Assembly (NCBI RefSeq): GCF_900101845.1
Contig: NZ_FNAM01000008.1
Coordinates: 62,001-126,000, forward strand
Source: Sporomusa acidovorans
GTDB lineage: Bacteria; Bacillota; Negativicutes; Sporomusales; Sporomusaceae
Reading direction: 5' to 3'
Length of the DNA stretch: 64,000 nucleotides
The notes under the pieces are model-generated. The model was not told the origin of the DNA. It saw nothing but the letters and a program-made list of their open reading frames with translations, and did no database searches. Below, one piece after another: positions 1 to 7,258 of the stretch (position 1 is its first letter; every line of letters begins with the position of its first letter). Made by a program: the position numbers and the translations under genes.

Positions 1-797
1 GCCTGGGATTGTCGCTGCTGTTTATCGCACTTACCGCCGCTTTGTTGGCCCCGCTGCTTGTCAAATACTCTCCCGCTGCTTATACAGGCGACATTTTTCA
101 TCCTCCCTGTGCCGAATACTGGTTGGGAACTAACGAAGTGGGACAGGATATCTGGGCTCAGCTTATTTATGGCGCCCGGACTTCCCTTACCGTCGCCGGC
201 GGTACAGCGGTCCTGGCCGTGGCCCTCAGCCTGCTGCTCGGCGGCTTGGCGGCAATCCTGGGATCTCTCGTCGACCGGGTAATTTTGCGCCTGATCGACA
301 TTTGGCTGGTCCTGCCGCCGGTAATTGTGGTTACTCTGTTTGCCGCCTATCTGCGTCCCAGCGTATTGTTATTAATCACTCTGCTGGCTGCCTTTATGTG
401 GCCCGGCGGCGCCCGCATTGTGCGGGCACAAACACTGGTTCTAAAAAATAAGGCCAGTTATGCGGCCGCTACTACCTTTGGTGCTCCTAAACGGTACTTA
501 TTGCGAAAACACATTCTTCCCGACCTCGGACCTACGCTTTCGGCCCTGTTTATTCAATACGCCCGCCGTGCCATTTTTATGGAAGCCGGTCTCTCTTTCC
601 TGGGAATCAGCGACCCCGGTCTTATCAGTTGGGGAAAAATGATGCAGCAGGCAATGGCCTTCACCTACCTTGACGTGTGGCAGTGGTGGCTGCTACCACC
701 CGGTTTGGCCGTGTCACTCACTATTGCCGGACTGGCCTTCACCGGGCTGGCACTCGAGACCGTCCTCGACCCCCGGCTGCGTTCAGAAAAGAGGTAA
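1..797 (+). CDS. ABC transporter permease, DppC/NikC type (5' partial)
   Basis: Inner-membrane permease of a peptide/nickel-type ABC importer. The reading frame is open to the first base of the window, so the true start lies upstream; the TTG at 9 is probably internal. About 262 residues are visible with five or so hydrophobic segments. The typical DppC periplasmic motif 'WLGTNEVGQDIWAQLIYGAR' lies near residues 39-58, and the EAA-type cytoplasmic loop ('AATTFGAPKRYLLRKHILPDLGP') near 152-174, where it would contact the ATPase. It ends 2 bases before the start of the fused ATPase gene, whose ribosome site (GAGG) overlaps its last codons, so the two are translationally coupled. Substrate cannot be told from sequence; peptide, nickel or metallophore are the family options. 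Confidence 0.93.
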   Translation, partial: LGLSLLFIALTAALLAPLLVKYSPAAYTGDIFHPPCAEYWLGTNEVGQDIWAQLIYGARTSLTVAGGTAVLAVALSLLLGGLAAILGSLVDRVILRLIDIWLVLPPVIVVTLFAAYLRPSVLLLITLLAAFMWPGGARIVRAQTLVLKNKASYAAATTFGAPKRYLLRKHILPDLGPTLSALFIQYARRAIFMEAGLSFLGISDPGLISWGKMMQQAMAFTYLDVWQWWLLPPGLAVSLTIAGLAFTGLALETVLDPRLRSEKR

Positions 798-799
798 TT

Positions 800-2473
800 A
801 TGGCACAAACAGAGAATATACTTACTATTCAAAACCTGTATGTCAGCTATGGCACAACCAACATCCTAAAGGATATTAACTTAACCGTCAAAGCCGGACA
901 AACGCTGGCGGTCATTGGTGAATCCGGAGCCGGCAAAAGCTCGCTGGCCCTCGCCATTGCCGGACTTTGCGCCGGCGGCGCTACAGGCACAGTCTGTTTT
1001 AAAAACCAAAATCTGCTTACAGCTTCACAAGAAGAGATGCGCTGCATCAGAGGCAACGATATCTCCCTCGTTTTTCAAAATACCGACAATGCTCTGCACC
1101 CTTTATATACGGCAGTCGAACAAGTAACCGAAGCCATTATGCTGCACCAGGCTATCGACAAGTCTACCGCCGGTCAGTTAGCCCTGGATACTCTGGCCGC
1201 CACCGGCATAACCGGCGAGCTGGCCGGGCTGCGTCCGCATGAATTAAGCGGCGGTCAGCAGCAGCGCGTGCTGATCGCCATGGCACTTGTCAACAATCCC
1301 GAGTTGCTGCTCCTGGACGAACCAACCGCCGCCCTGGACCCATTAACCAAGCAGGAAATTACCGTTCTTTTACAGCAGTCTGCCGCCGGCCGCGCTTGTA
1401 TTCTTATCACCCATGATATTGCCACAGCCGCCGAACTGGCCGACACCGTTGCGGTGCTCTACGGCGGCCGGATCATTGAACTGGGCCCGGCCCGGACAGT
1501 GCTGAAAGACCCGCGCCACCCCTATACCCGCGGTCTCTTAAGAGCCTACCCGAATATGACTACTGTCAAAGACCTGCAAGGAATTCCCGGCAGTATGCAA
1601 CATGATCTTCCCGGCTGCCCGTTTCAGCCCCGCTGCACCCAGAGCCTGCCGGATACCTGCCAGGCTTCCATGCCTGCTCTTACCCTGACTGCCGGACGTA
1701 ACCTCGCCTGCCATCGCGGCGGTATTGTACCGGTGCTGCAAATAACCAACCTGACCAAAGCATGGGATGAACGTCTGGTGGTTCAAAACCTAACCTTCAC
1801 TTTGTACGAAGGAGAAACCCTGACTATTATCGGGGAAAGCGGCTCAGGAAAAACCACACTGGCCAAAACCATCATGGGACTTACGCCTCTTTCGTCCGGT
1901 GAAATCCGCCTCAACGGCAATAAAATCACCGAACGCAAGCTTGATTTTTATCAACAAGTTCAATTGGTCTTTCAGAATCCCAAAGAAGCACTCAGCCACC
2001 GTCTGACCGTCTGTCAATTAATTAAAGAACCGCTGGATATACAAAATATCGGCACGGAAACTGACAGAGTAACGACTGTTCAACAGTTGCTCACCGAAGT
2101 CGAATTACCGGCAACCGATATCTTTCTCCATAAATACCCGCACCAGCTAAGCGGCGGCGAGGCGCAACGGGTAGTCATTGCCCGTGCTTTAGCCTTAAAC
2201 CCTAAAATATTGATTGCCGACGAACCGACGTCGGCCCTGGATGCCAGCATTCAGGCCAAAATCATCAAACTTCTGCTCAACCTGCAGGAAAATCGCGGCC
2301 TGGCCATGCTATTTATTACCCATGATATGGCGCTGGCAAGAAAAATCAGTGACCGCCTGGCCGTTATCCAGCATGGCAAAATTGTCGAAGAAGGGCCGGC
2401 CCAGCTGCTTACCGTCAATCCTTCCCATCCCTATACCAGAAAACTACTGGCGGCGGCCGCCCGTTTCCCTTAG
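800..2473 (+). CDS. Fused double ABC ATPase (DppD-DppF type)
   Basis: 557-residue protein carrying both nucleotide-binding domains of an oligopeptide/nickel importer in one chain. Domain 1: Walker A GESGAGKSS, signature LSGGQQQR, Walker B LLLLDEPTAALD, then the Opp/Dpp C-terminal HPYTRGLL and a Cys-containing segment (CPFQPRCTQ... C) that in relatives can hold an FeS cluster or zinc. Domain 2: Walker A GESGSGKTT, signature LSGGEAQR, Walker B ILIADEPTSALD, ending with HPYTRKLL. The ATG at 800 is chosen because GAGG lies 6-9 bases upstream and MAQTENILTIQNLYVSYG begins the family; upstream codons of the same frame lie inside the permease gene. It powers the adjacent permease. Fusion of DppD and DppF is less common than separate genes but known. 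Confidence 0.95.
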   Translation: MAQTENILTIQNLYVSYGTTNILKDINLTVKAGQTLAVIGESGAGKSSLALAIAGLCAGGATGTVCFKNQNLLTASQEEMRCIRGNDISLVFQNTDNALHPLYTAVEQVTEAIMLHQAIDKSTAGQLALDTLAATGITGELAGLRPHELSGGQQQRVLIAMALVNNPELLLLDEPTAALDPLTKQEITVLLQQSAAGRACILITHDIATAAELADTVAVLYGGRIIELGPARTVLKDPRHPYTRGLLRAYPNMTTVKDLQGIPGSMQHDLPGCPFQPRCTQSLPDTCQASMPALTLTAGRNLACHRGGIVPVLQITNLTKAWDERLVVQNLTFTLYEGETLTIIGESGSGKTTLAKTIMGLTPLSSGEIRLNGNKITERKLDFYQQVQLVFQNPKEALSHRLTVCQLIKEPLDIQNIGTETDRVTTVQQLLTEVELPATDIFLHKYPHQLSGGEAQRVVIARALALNPKILIADEPTSALDASIQAKIIKLLLNLQENRGLAMLFITHDMALARKISDRLAVIQHGKIVEEGPAQLLTVNPSHPYTRKLLAAAARFP

Positions 2474-2517
2474 CAGTAACCCCTGGACTATTAAACCAAA
2501 TATGAGGTGACACCCTT

Positions 2518-3348
2518 ATGTACAATGCTCAATTCTGGGCCAATGCGTGGGCTGAATACCGTCAGTCCGGAAATAAACGGCGTCCTGATCCCCAAGCCCG
2601 GGAAGAATTCTGGAACCATTTTTCCGGGCGCTATGCCAAACATAATGACGACAACCGGCAAATCCATCAGGACATTATCGACAATCTTGCAGCGCAAGGG
2701 GCCGTCCAGGCGGGCGACACCCTGCTTGACATCGGCTGCGGTCCCGGCACTTATGCTTTACCGCTGGCTGCCAAAGGCGTTAAGGTTACCGGTCTGGACA
2801 CTGCCGGTCAAATGCTGGCTGCTCTCAAAGACAAAGCACTTAAAACAGGCCTGTCCGCTATGATTACTACCAGAAAAGCCGACTGGAACGACTTGCCGTC
2901 AGAGCCTTCCTATGATATCGCTTTTGCCGCTAAGAGCCCGGCAATCAACGATTATGACAGCCTGATGAAAATGACCAAAATAGCCCGAAAATTCTGCTGC
3001 CTTATCGGCTTTGCCGGCCGGCATACCCTCGAACTTCGCCACCTGTTATGGGAAAAACTCTTGCAAGAACCGGCTCCCGCCCCTTCTTTTGATATTATCT
3101 ACCCGCTTAATATCCTTTATCAGGAGGGCTACCGCCCTAATCTTTCTTTTTATAGCTACAGCAATAGCGAACAAGAACCGCTGAACTATCTGTGGGAACA
3201 CTACACCCGCTACTTTTCTATGCTCGGTGTTAGCGGCCCGGACGTTGAAGCCGGTATTCACAGTTTCCTGCAAGAACGCGCCGTGGACGGGTATTGCACC
3301 GAAAAGTCGGCGACGACTGTCGGCGTTATGTGGTGGAAAGTAAATTAA
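2518..3348 (+). CDS. Class I SAM-dependent methyltransferase
   Basis: 276-residue cytoplasmic methyltransferase. Rossmann motif I LLDIGCGPGTYALPLA and motif II (VTGLD) bind S-adenosylmethionine; no DNA- or rRNA-specific motif is seen, so a small-molecule substrate is likely. ATG at 2518 is preceded by GAGGTGA at 2504-2510. It lies 44 bases behind the ABC ATPase gene in the same direction and before a strong terminator, so it appears to be the last gene of the transporter operon. In such operons an associated methyltransferase may modify or process the imported ligand (for example a metallophore), but that role is inferred from position only. Confidence 0.88.
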   Translation: MYNAQFWANAWAEYRQSGNKRRPDPQAREEFWNHFSGRYAKHNDDNRQIHQDIIDNLAAQGAVQAGDTLLDIGCGPGTYALPLAAKGVKVTGLDTAGQMLAALKDKALKTGLSAMITTRKADWNDLPSEPSYDIAFAAKSPAINDYDSLMKMTKIARKFCCLIGFAGRHTLELRHLLWEKLLQEPAPAPSFDIIYPLNILYQEGYRPNLSFYSYSNSEQEPLNYLWEHYTRYFSMLGVSGPDVEAGIHSFLQERAVDGYCTEKSATTVGVMWWKVN

Positions 3349-3361
3349 GAAACATTAAGAA

Positions 3362-3402
3362 AACAACGAGGACCTAGCCGTAAAGGCTAGGTCCTCGTTG
3401 TT
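3362..3402 (+). terminator. Rho-independent terminator after transporter operon
   Basis: Perfect 18-bp inverted repeat (AACAACGAGGACCTAGCC, loop GTAAA) starting 14 bases after the methyltransferase stop. Only a few T residues follow, but the stem ends in GTTGTT. Confidence 0.85.
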
Positions 3403-3513
3403 CCTGTTTACGTTACCGGCGCAAAAATATAGTGTATTGAAATTATTGAGAAAGAAACTAAGTCGAGAAGAAATCAAACGGATACAGCCGCTATTGCAAC
3501 AAGCATGGAAAAA

Positions 3514-3789
3514 TCACGAAAGGATTTTATATATATGCACCCAAACAGAAAGGTAATGTATGAGAACAATTGCGCATTCCTCTGCTTCTCCACTTGAGCA
3601 ACTTGTGCAGAATCGACTCCGGCAGCGATAGGCTACTATTTTTACATCATGACAGCCTTCACATACAAACAACTCAAATCCCTGTTGTGGATCTCCGCAA
3701 TGTTGAAACTTTTCAACCTCTTTTCGAACTACTGGTCGAATTCTTCTTCCATACTTTTCGACGAATTGTCCAATGCTGTTTTGCATCAA
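3514..3789 (-). pseudogene. IS91-family transposase fragment (zinc-binding N-terminus)
   Basis: About 91 codons matching the start of IS91/IS801-type rolling-circle transposases: the region 'FVEKYGRRIRPVVRKEVEKF' and the zinc-ribbon CxxC...YRCRSRFCTSC (Cys near residues 44, 47, 56, 61 and 64). The match ends after 'GEAEECAI' and the frame runs into unrelated sequence, so the HUH catalytic domain is absent. It is a remnant without activity. The plus-strand stretch 3430-3558 just beside it reads open as LKLLRKKLSREEIKRIQPL... but I do not recognise it; it may be another fragment. Confidence 0.7.
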
Positions 3790-3862
3790 AAAGGATCTGC
3801 CATAAAATGTTCCTTTTCATACTACTCTATTCCGCAAACCCGCGTCGTTTCTCCTGTCACGA

Positions 3863-4098
3863 CTAGGGTCCTCCCATATGACGGCCGATCATAAAGGCAG
3901 AAAGCGAACCCAGCAGGTAGCCTAGCAGCGATACCAACCAAGCTATGATCATAATAAACTCCCCTTGTTTCGACAAGAAACCGGCCAAAGCACCAACACG
4001 CTGCCGGGAAAGGGCAGTCCTATTGCTTCTAAAAAAACTCCGATAAATACCCCTGGCAATCCCAAGCTGCTTAAAATTTCCAGAATCCTGTCAAACAA
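3863..4098 (-). pseudogene. DedA-family membrane protein, frameshifted N-terminal remnant
   Basis: Two adjoining frames on the minus strand together read like the start of a DedA (SNARE-associated) protein. From a TTG at 4098: LFDRILEILSSLGLPGVFIG, then VFLEAIGLPFPG; after a one-base shift near 3975-3985: AGFLSKQGEFIMIIAWLV, then SLLGYLLGSLSAFMIGRHMGG. 'GLPFPG' and 'G.LLG...A..IGR..G' are the family's signature positions. A TAG follows straight after, so the C-terminal two thirds is lost. Known DedA proteins act in lipid flipping and membrane potential maintenance; this copy should be dead. A 29-aa frame (ATG at 3952) inside it has an SD-like sequence by chance. Confidence 0.65.
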
Positions 4099-4247
4099 AA
4101 CATCCCCTCCCCAGCCTTTATTATGGCTGAGAAGGGGATTAAATATTTGTTTGGCTGACCTGTTTCAATGCATTGTTTTAGCATATTTTTCCTATTTATT
4201 GTCCAATATATATTTTGTAACCAAAATTATATAAAGGACGTGAGAAG

Positions 4248-4958
4248 ATGGTCTGGCAAGAATATATCCGGGATACCTGGCAAACAACGTTAGTTTTTTT
4301 AAGTTTATTAGTCTTCACCCGCATTTTAGGAAATACGCAAATTGGGCAATTAACCTTTTATGAATATATCAGTGGTATTACTATCGGTTCTATCGCGGGC
4401 ACGGTTGCAGGATCTGACCCTGATAAAGTGTGGAACCACTACTATGATTTAGTTTTAATGATAGCACTTACCTATTTTTTCTCGTTTCTTACTATAAAAA
4501 GCCGTCCACTTAGAAAAATGATTGAGGGTTCCTCCACGGTTGTGATTGAAAATGGCCGTATCTTAGAAGAAAACATGCGAAGTATGCGCTATGATTTAGA
4601 TGAATTAACAGGGCAATTGCGTCAACAGGGTATCCTTGATCTCGATGAGGTACAATATGCCATCATAGAAACATCCGGTAATCTAAGTATTATTAAAAAA
4701 AGCGACTATCAGCCTATGACCAAGAGTGATTTTGGCATTCACCTGCCTCCTCCCGCTTTCCCGGTAGAGCTGATCATGGACGGAGAAATCATTGAACAAA
4801 ACCTCCACAAGAAAAATCTAACGAAAACCTGGTTGGAGAAACAATTAAGCACACGCGGTATCTCCAAGGTATCTCAGGTAACTTATGCCTCAATTGATTC
4901 GAAAGGCCAATTATTTGTTAGTTGCAAAACTTCTGCCAGGAATCAGAATGACAATTAA
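4248..4958 (+). CDS. DUF421 (YetF/YcaP-type) membrane protein
   Basis: 236 residues: three N-terminal membrane segments (about 12-35, 42-60, 66-84) followed by the soluble DUF421 domain with the typical 'SSTVVIENGRILEENMR' and 'YDLDELTGQLRQQGI.DLDEVQYAIIETSGNLSI' blocks. A second half (about 150-230) repeats the fold (PVELIMDGEII). In Bacillus related proteins (YetF, YdfS, YdfR, YrbG) are spore- or membrane-associated with no firm biochemical function. ATG at 4248 has AAAGGA 11-16 bases upstream. It converges with the spore-coat pair, separated by a bidirectional hairpin. Confidence 0.92.
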   Translation: MVWQEYIRDTWQTTLVFLSLLVFTRILGNTQIGQLTFYEYISGITIGSIAGTVAGSDPDKVWNHYYDLVLMIALTYFFSFLTIKSRPLRKMIEGSSTVVIENGRILEENMRSMRYDLDELTGQLRQQGILDLDEVQYAIIETSGNLSIIKKSDYQPMTKSDFGIHLPPPAFPVELIMDGEIIEQNLHKKNLTKTWLEKQLSTRGISKVSQVTYASIDSKGQLFVSCKTSARNQNDN

Positions 4959-4986
4959 CAGGCAACCTTTATATTGACAGCTATAA

Positions 4987-5026
4987 AGTAATTAACCCGC
5001 ACCTCACATGATGCGGATTAATTACT
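4987..5026. terminator. Bidirectional terminator between convergent genes
   Basis: Inverted repeat AGTAATTAAcCCGCA / TGCGGaTTAATTACT with a 10-base loop and T-rich flank on both strands, placed between the DUF421 gene and the minus-strand coat gene. Confidence 0.8.
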
Positions 5027-5038
5027 GTTTATTATTCT

Positions 5039-5293
5039 TTACATTGACAGACTCATTAACTCAGATTTTACTTGCTGAATATCGTTTGACGTAGCAGGGG
5101 CAGCCGGCTTGTAATACCCCTTTTGTTGTGCCGTTTGAGCAATCTGATACTGCCGCTGTTCATCCTGGTTTCTCATTTGCTGAAAGGTTGAACGCAATTG
5201 AGAATTACCTGTTTCGGCAATTACATTAGCATAGGTGGCTAAACTGCCTTTGATCATGGCTAAATAATCATTGAGCATATCTTTATCATTCAT
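5039..5293 (-). CDS. Spore coat protein, CotF family
   Basis: 84-residue helical protein. The pattern 'MLNDYLAMIKGSLATYANVIAETGNSQLR..FQQMRNQDEQRQYQIAQ..QQKGYYKPAAPA' is the Coat_F (PF07875) helix pair followed by the typical 'GYY.PA' tail. Such proteins assemble in the inner coat of endospores. It lies 16 bases downstream of a second, shorter CotF-like gene, forming a two-gene minus-strand operon. Its presence is evidence that the host sporulates. Confidence 0.88.
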   Translation of the reverse strand: MNDKDMLNDYLAMIKGSLATYANVIAETGNSQLRSTFQQMRNQDEQRQYQIAQTAQQKGYYKPAAPATSNDIQQVKSELMSLSM

Positions 5294-5309
5294 AATTTGG
5301 CTTCCCTCC

Positions 5310-5495
5310 TTATTGTAAAAATGACATCAGTTTCTGTTTTGAGCTTCTGGCTGTCGCTGCGTCTTGTTGAAACATTTGCTTGAGCTGTGTATCATTGCAC
5401 TGCTGAGCGTACGCTTCCAGTTTATTGGCCACCGTTTCATGACCGCCAATCATGTGGCGTAAATGTTGAAGCTCCATTTGATTTAATTGCGCCAA
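5310..5495 (-). CDS. Small CotF-like protein
   Basis: 61 residues, MAQLNQMELQHLRHMIGGHE... ending QKLMSFLQ. It resembles the N-terminal helix pair of Coat_F proteins ('L..LRHMIGGHETVANKLEAYAQQCNDTQLKQMFQQDA'). I start it at the TTG (5495) because GGGAGTG stands 7-13 bases before it; the frame extends upstream to an ATG at 5525 without a ribosome site. Partner of the adjacent 84-residue coat protein; paired short and long CotF proteins are common in spore formers. Confidence 0.78.
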   Translation of the reverse strand: MAQLNQMELQHLRHMIGGHETVANKLEAYAQQCNDTQLKQMFQQDAATARSSKQKLMSFLQ

Positions 5496-5615
5496 AGTTA
5501 ACACTCCCTTCCATATATTACACAATTATTATGGATTGAAATATTCTTCATTATTCAGGTAAAATGAGGTAATTTAACTGCTGTTATTACGAGCCGTTAT
5601 TGGGATTGCTTTAAC

Positions 5616-5659
5616 AAAGGAGCCGGGATGAAACGTAAGCGTTTCAGCGTGACTCCTTT
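5616..5659. terminator. Imperfect hairpin upstream of the CotF genes
   Basis: AAAGGAG...GAAACG loop TAAG CGTTTC...CTCCTTT with an internal bulge of mismatches. It lies between the minus-strand Cys-protein gene (5687-5848) and the CotF operon and is the likely terminator of the former. Confidence 0.5.
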
Positions 5660-5686
5660 CGTATTATAGCGCTTCCCTATATTTTT

Positions 5687-5848
5687 TCAAACAGCATTCC
5701 AAAATTTCTTGGCAATGTCAGCTAATGAACAGGCCACAGAAGTAAAAGCGCAGGTTCCTTCGGTTTCTGCATCATTGGTATAAACATATAATTTACAATC
5801 TATCCTACATTTTTGATCCTCTTTATTAAAAGGACAAAATTCTCGCAT
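5687..5848 (-). CDS. 53-residue Cys-containing protein of unknown function
   Basis: Short gene starting MREFCPFNKEDQKCRIDCKLYV and ending ADIAKKFWNAV. It has a good ribosome site (AGGGGG, 7 bases before the ATG) and its own downstream hairpin. Five Cys residues (C-x7-C-x3-C, then two near 37 and 43) suggest metal or FeS binding or disulfides. I do not recognise a family. It stands alone, reading away from the feo operon, with its promoter in the same intergenic region. Confidence 0.6.
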   Translation of the reverse strand: MREFCPFNKEDQKCRIDCKLYVYTNDAETEGTCAFTSVACSLADIAKKFWNAV

Positions 5849-6078
5849 GTTACTACCCCCTAAATATTTTATCCGTTGGCTGAGTCCCCGCTGCTTAAAA
5901 TGTTAAGAATCCATCCGATCAAATAATATCCCTTAGCCTATTATGGCTGACAATACTATCAAATATTTATCCGACTGGCCAAGCATTTCTAATCTTGATC
6001 ACGTTTAAATTTTTTTACTTTTCCAGTAGCACTTTTCTCTTTTTCCCATATCCTATAGCAGACGGTTGAAAAATTGGT

Positions 6079-6163
6079 GTTAGCTTACGCTAACCGTTTT
6101 TACCGGGCCGTATGTTAGCGATAGCTAACCTTTCTTTACCCAATGGTGTTAGCTATCGCTAAC
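6079..6163 (+). promoter_or_regulatory. Triple GTTAGC-N4-GCTAAC operator of the feo operon
   Basis: Three 16-bp palindromes at 6079-6094 (N4 TTAC), 6114-6129 (GATA) and 6148-6163 (TATC), centres 34-35 bp apart, lying 50-135 bases before feoA. The half-site resembles the DtxR/IdeR iron box (TTAGGTTAGsCTAACCTAA), so control by a DtxR/MntR-type repressor is likely; such a gene lies just downstream of feoB. A region 5849-6078 before it shows no gene. Confidence 0.7.
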
Positions 6164-6213
6164 CTTTCTTTGAGGAAAAACTTAGCTAAGGCAAATACAA
6201 GGAGGTTTACAGT

Positions 6214-6459
6214 ATGCAAAGCCCTGCAAAAACATCCACTTTGGCAGACCTAGCGGTAGGCACAACATGTAAAATATCATCCGTAGAACTTGACAGCTTG
6301 CTCAGAAGACGGATTCTGGACCTGGGCATTCTGCCGGGAACTCAGGTACAGTGCGTCAGGAAAAGTCCGGCGGGCGACCCCATTGCGTTTAAAGTGCGTG
6401 ACACTACCATAGCACTGCGCAGTGATGACGCTAGCTTGATTAAAATATACCCTATGTAA
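6214..6459 (+). CDS. feoA: Ferrous iron transport protein FeoA
   Basis: 81-residue SH3-like cytoplasmic protein. 'LADLAVGTTCKISSVE...LRRRILDLGILPGTQVQCVRKSPAGDPIAFKVRDTTIALR' is the full FeoA domain. It binds or stimulates the FeoB GTPase in Fe(II) uptake. The ATG follows AAGGAGG at an ideal distance. First gene of an operon with two feoB halves, behind the triple metal-operator. Confidence 0.96.
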   Translation: MQSPAKTSTLADLAVGTTCKISSVELDSLLRRRILDLGILPGTQVQCVRKSPAGDPIAFKVRDTTIALRSDDASLIKIYPM

Positions 6460-6478
6460 TATATGGAGGCGAATAACT

Positions 6479-7258
6479 GTGAATAGGCAAGTAGAAAACC
6501 GCGGCCGGGTGCTGCGTGAACATTTCGGCATAACTCCTGAACCAGGACAATACGTTATCGCCCTGGCCGGTAACCCCAACGTTGGCAAAAGTACTGTATT
6601 TAATGCACTAACTGGTCTAAGACAGCATACCGGCAACTGGCCTGGCAAAACGGTAGATAACGCCCAAGGCACTTTTACTTATCGTAAGAAGCCTTTCCTG
6701 CTGGTTGACCTGCCAGGAACCTATTCAATACTGGCGCACACAGTGGAAGAACAGGTTGCCCGTGATTTTATTTGCTTTGGCGAGCCGGATGCTACCCTCG
6801 TAGTGTTAGATGCCACCTGTCTGGAGCGCAATTTGAACCTTGCCCTGCAGGTGATGGAAATTACCCCCAACGTTATTGTCTGTGTGAACCTCATCGACGA
6901 AGCCAGGAAGAAAAATATCACGATTGATTTCCCGGCGTTGGAAAAAGAACTCGGCGTACCTGTCGTAGCTACCGCTGCACGAAAATCGGAAGGATTAGAT
7001 ACTCTCCGGGAAACTTTATATCAGGTTAGCACCGGTGCCCGCAAATATAGTCCCCGGCAGCTTGTTTATTCGCCGTCTGTAGAAGAGGCGGTACAGGGGC
7101 TTTTACCCAATCTTCAGTGCCTTGTTGACCACAAACTGAATCCCCGTTGGGTTGCACTCCGGCTGCTGGACGGCGATAAGGCATTCATTGAGAGCATCAG
7201 CCGTCACTTAGACCTTCAGTCAAATTTGAAAGTACTTCAGGAGGTAGCAGCTTTATGA
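6479..7258 (+). CDS. feoB: FeoB G-protein domain (split FeoB, N-terminal part)
   Basis: 259 residues with a GTG start (6479) and GGAGG 9-13 bases upstream. It holds the complete GTPase of FeoB: G1 GNPNVGKST (31-39), G2 'GNWPGKT', G3 DLPGTYS, G4 NLID, plus the helical GDI-type domain ('ARWVALRLLDGD'-like). The chain stops where ordinary FeoB enters the membrane; the membrane half begins in the next gene with a 4-base ATGA overlap. The two products presumably form one Fe(II) transporter. Not a decayed gene: both halves have intact motifs and coupled translation. Confidence 0.94.
   Translation: MNRQVENRGRVLREHFGITPEPGQYVIALAGNPNVGKSTVFNALTGLRQHTGNWPGKTVDNAQGTFTYRKKPFLLVDLPGTYSILAHTVEEQVARDFICFGEPDATLVVLDATCLERNLNLALQVMEITPNVIVCVNLIDEARKKNITIDFPALEKELGVPVVATAARKSEGLDTLRETLYQVSTGARKYSPRQLVYSPSVEEAVQGLLPNLQCLVDHKLNPRWVALRLLDGDKAFIESISRHLDLQSNLKVLQEVAAL

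Noticed and set aside
677-799. Extension of the fused ATPase upstream to an ATG at 677
   Set aside because: These codons lie inside the permease gene, have no ribosome site, and the family begins at MAQTENIL (800).
3430-3558. Plus-strand frame LKLLRKKLSREEIKRIQPLLQQAW... as a transposase end
   Set aside because: Looks protein-like but matches no family I can name; left as unassigned debris.
3866-3952. 29-residue membrane peptide MIIAWLVSLLGYLLGSLSAF...
   Set aside because: SD-like sequence is present, but the peptide is the continuation of the broken DedA protein.
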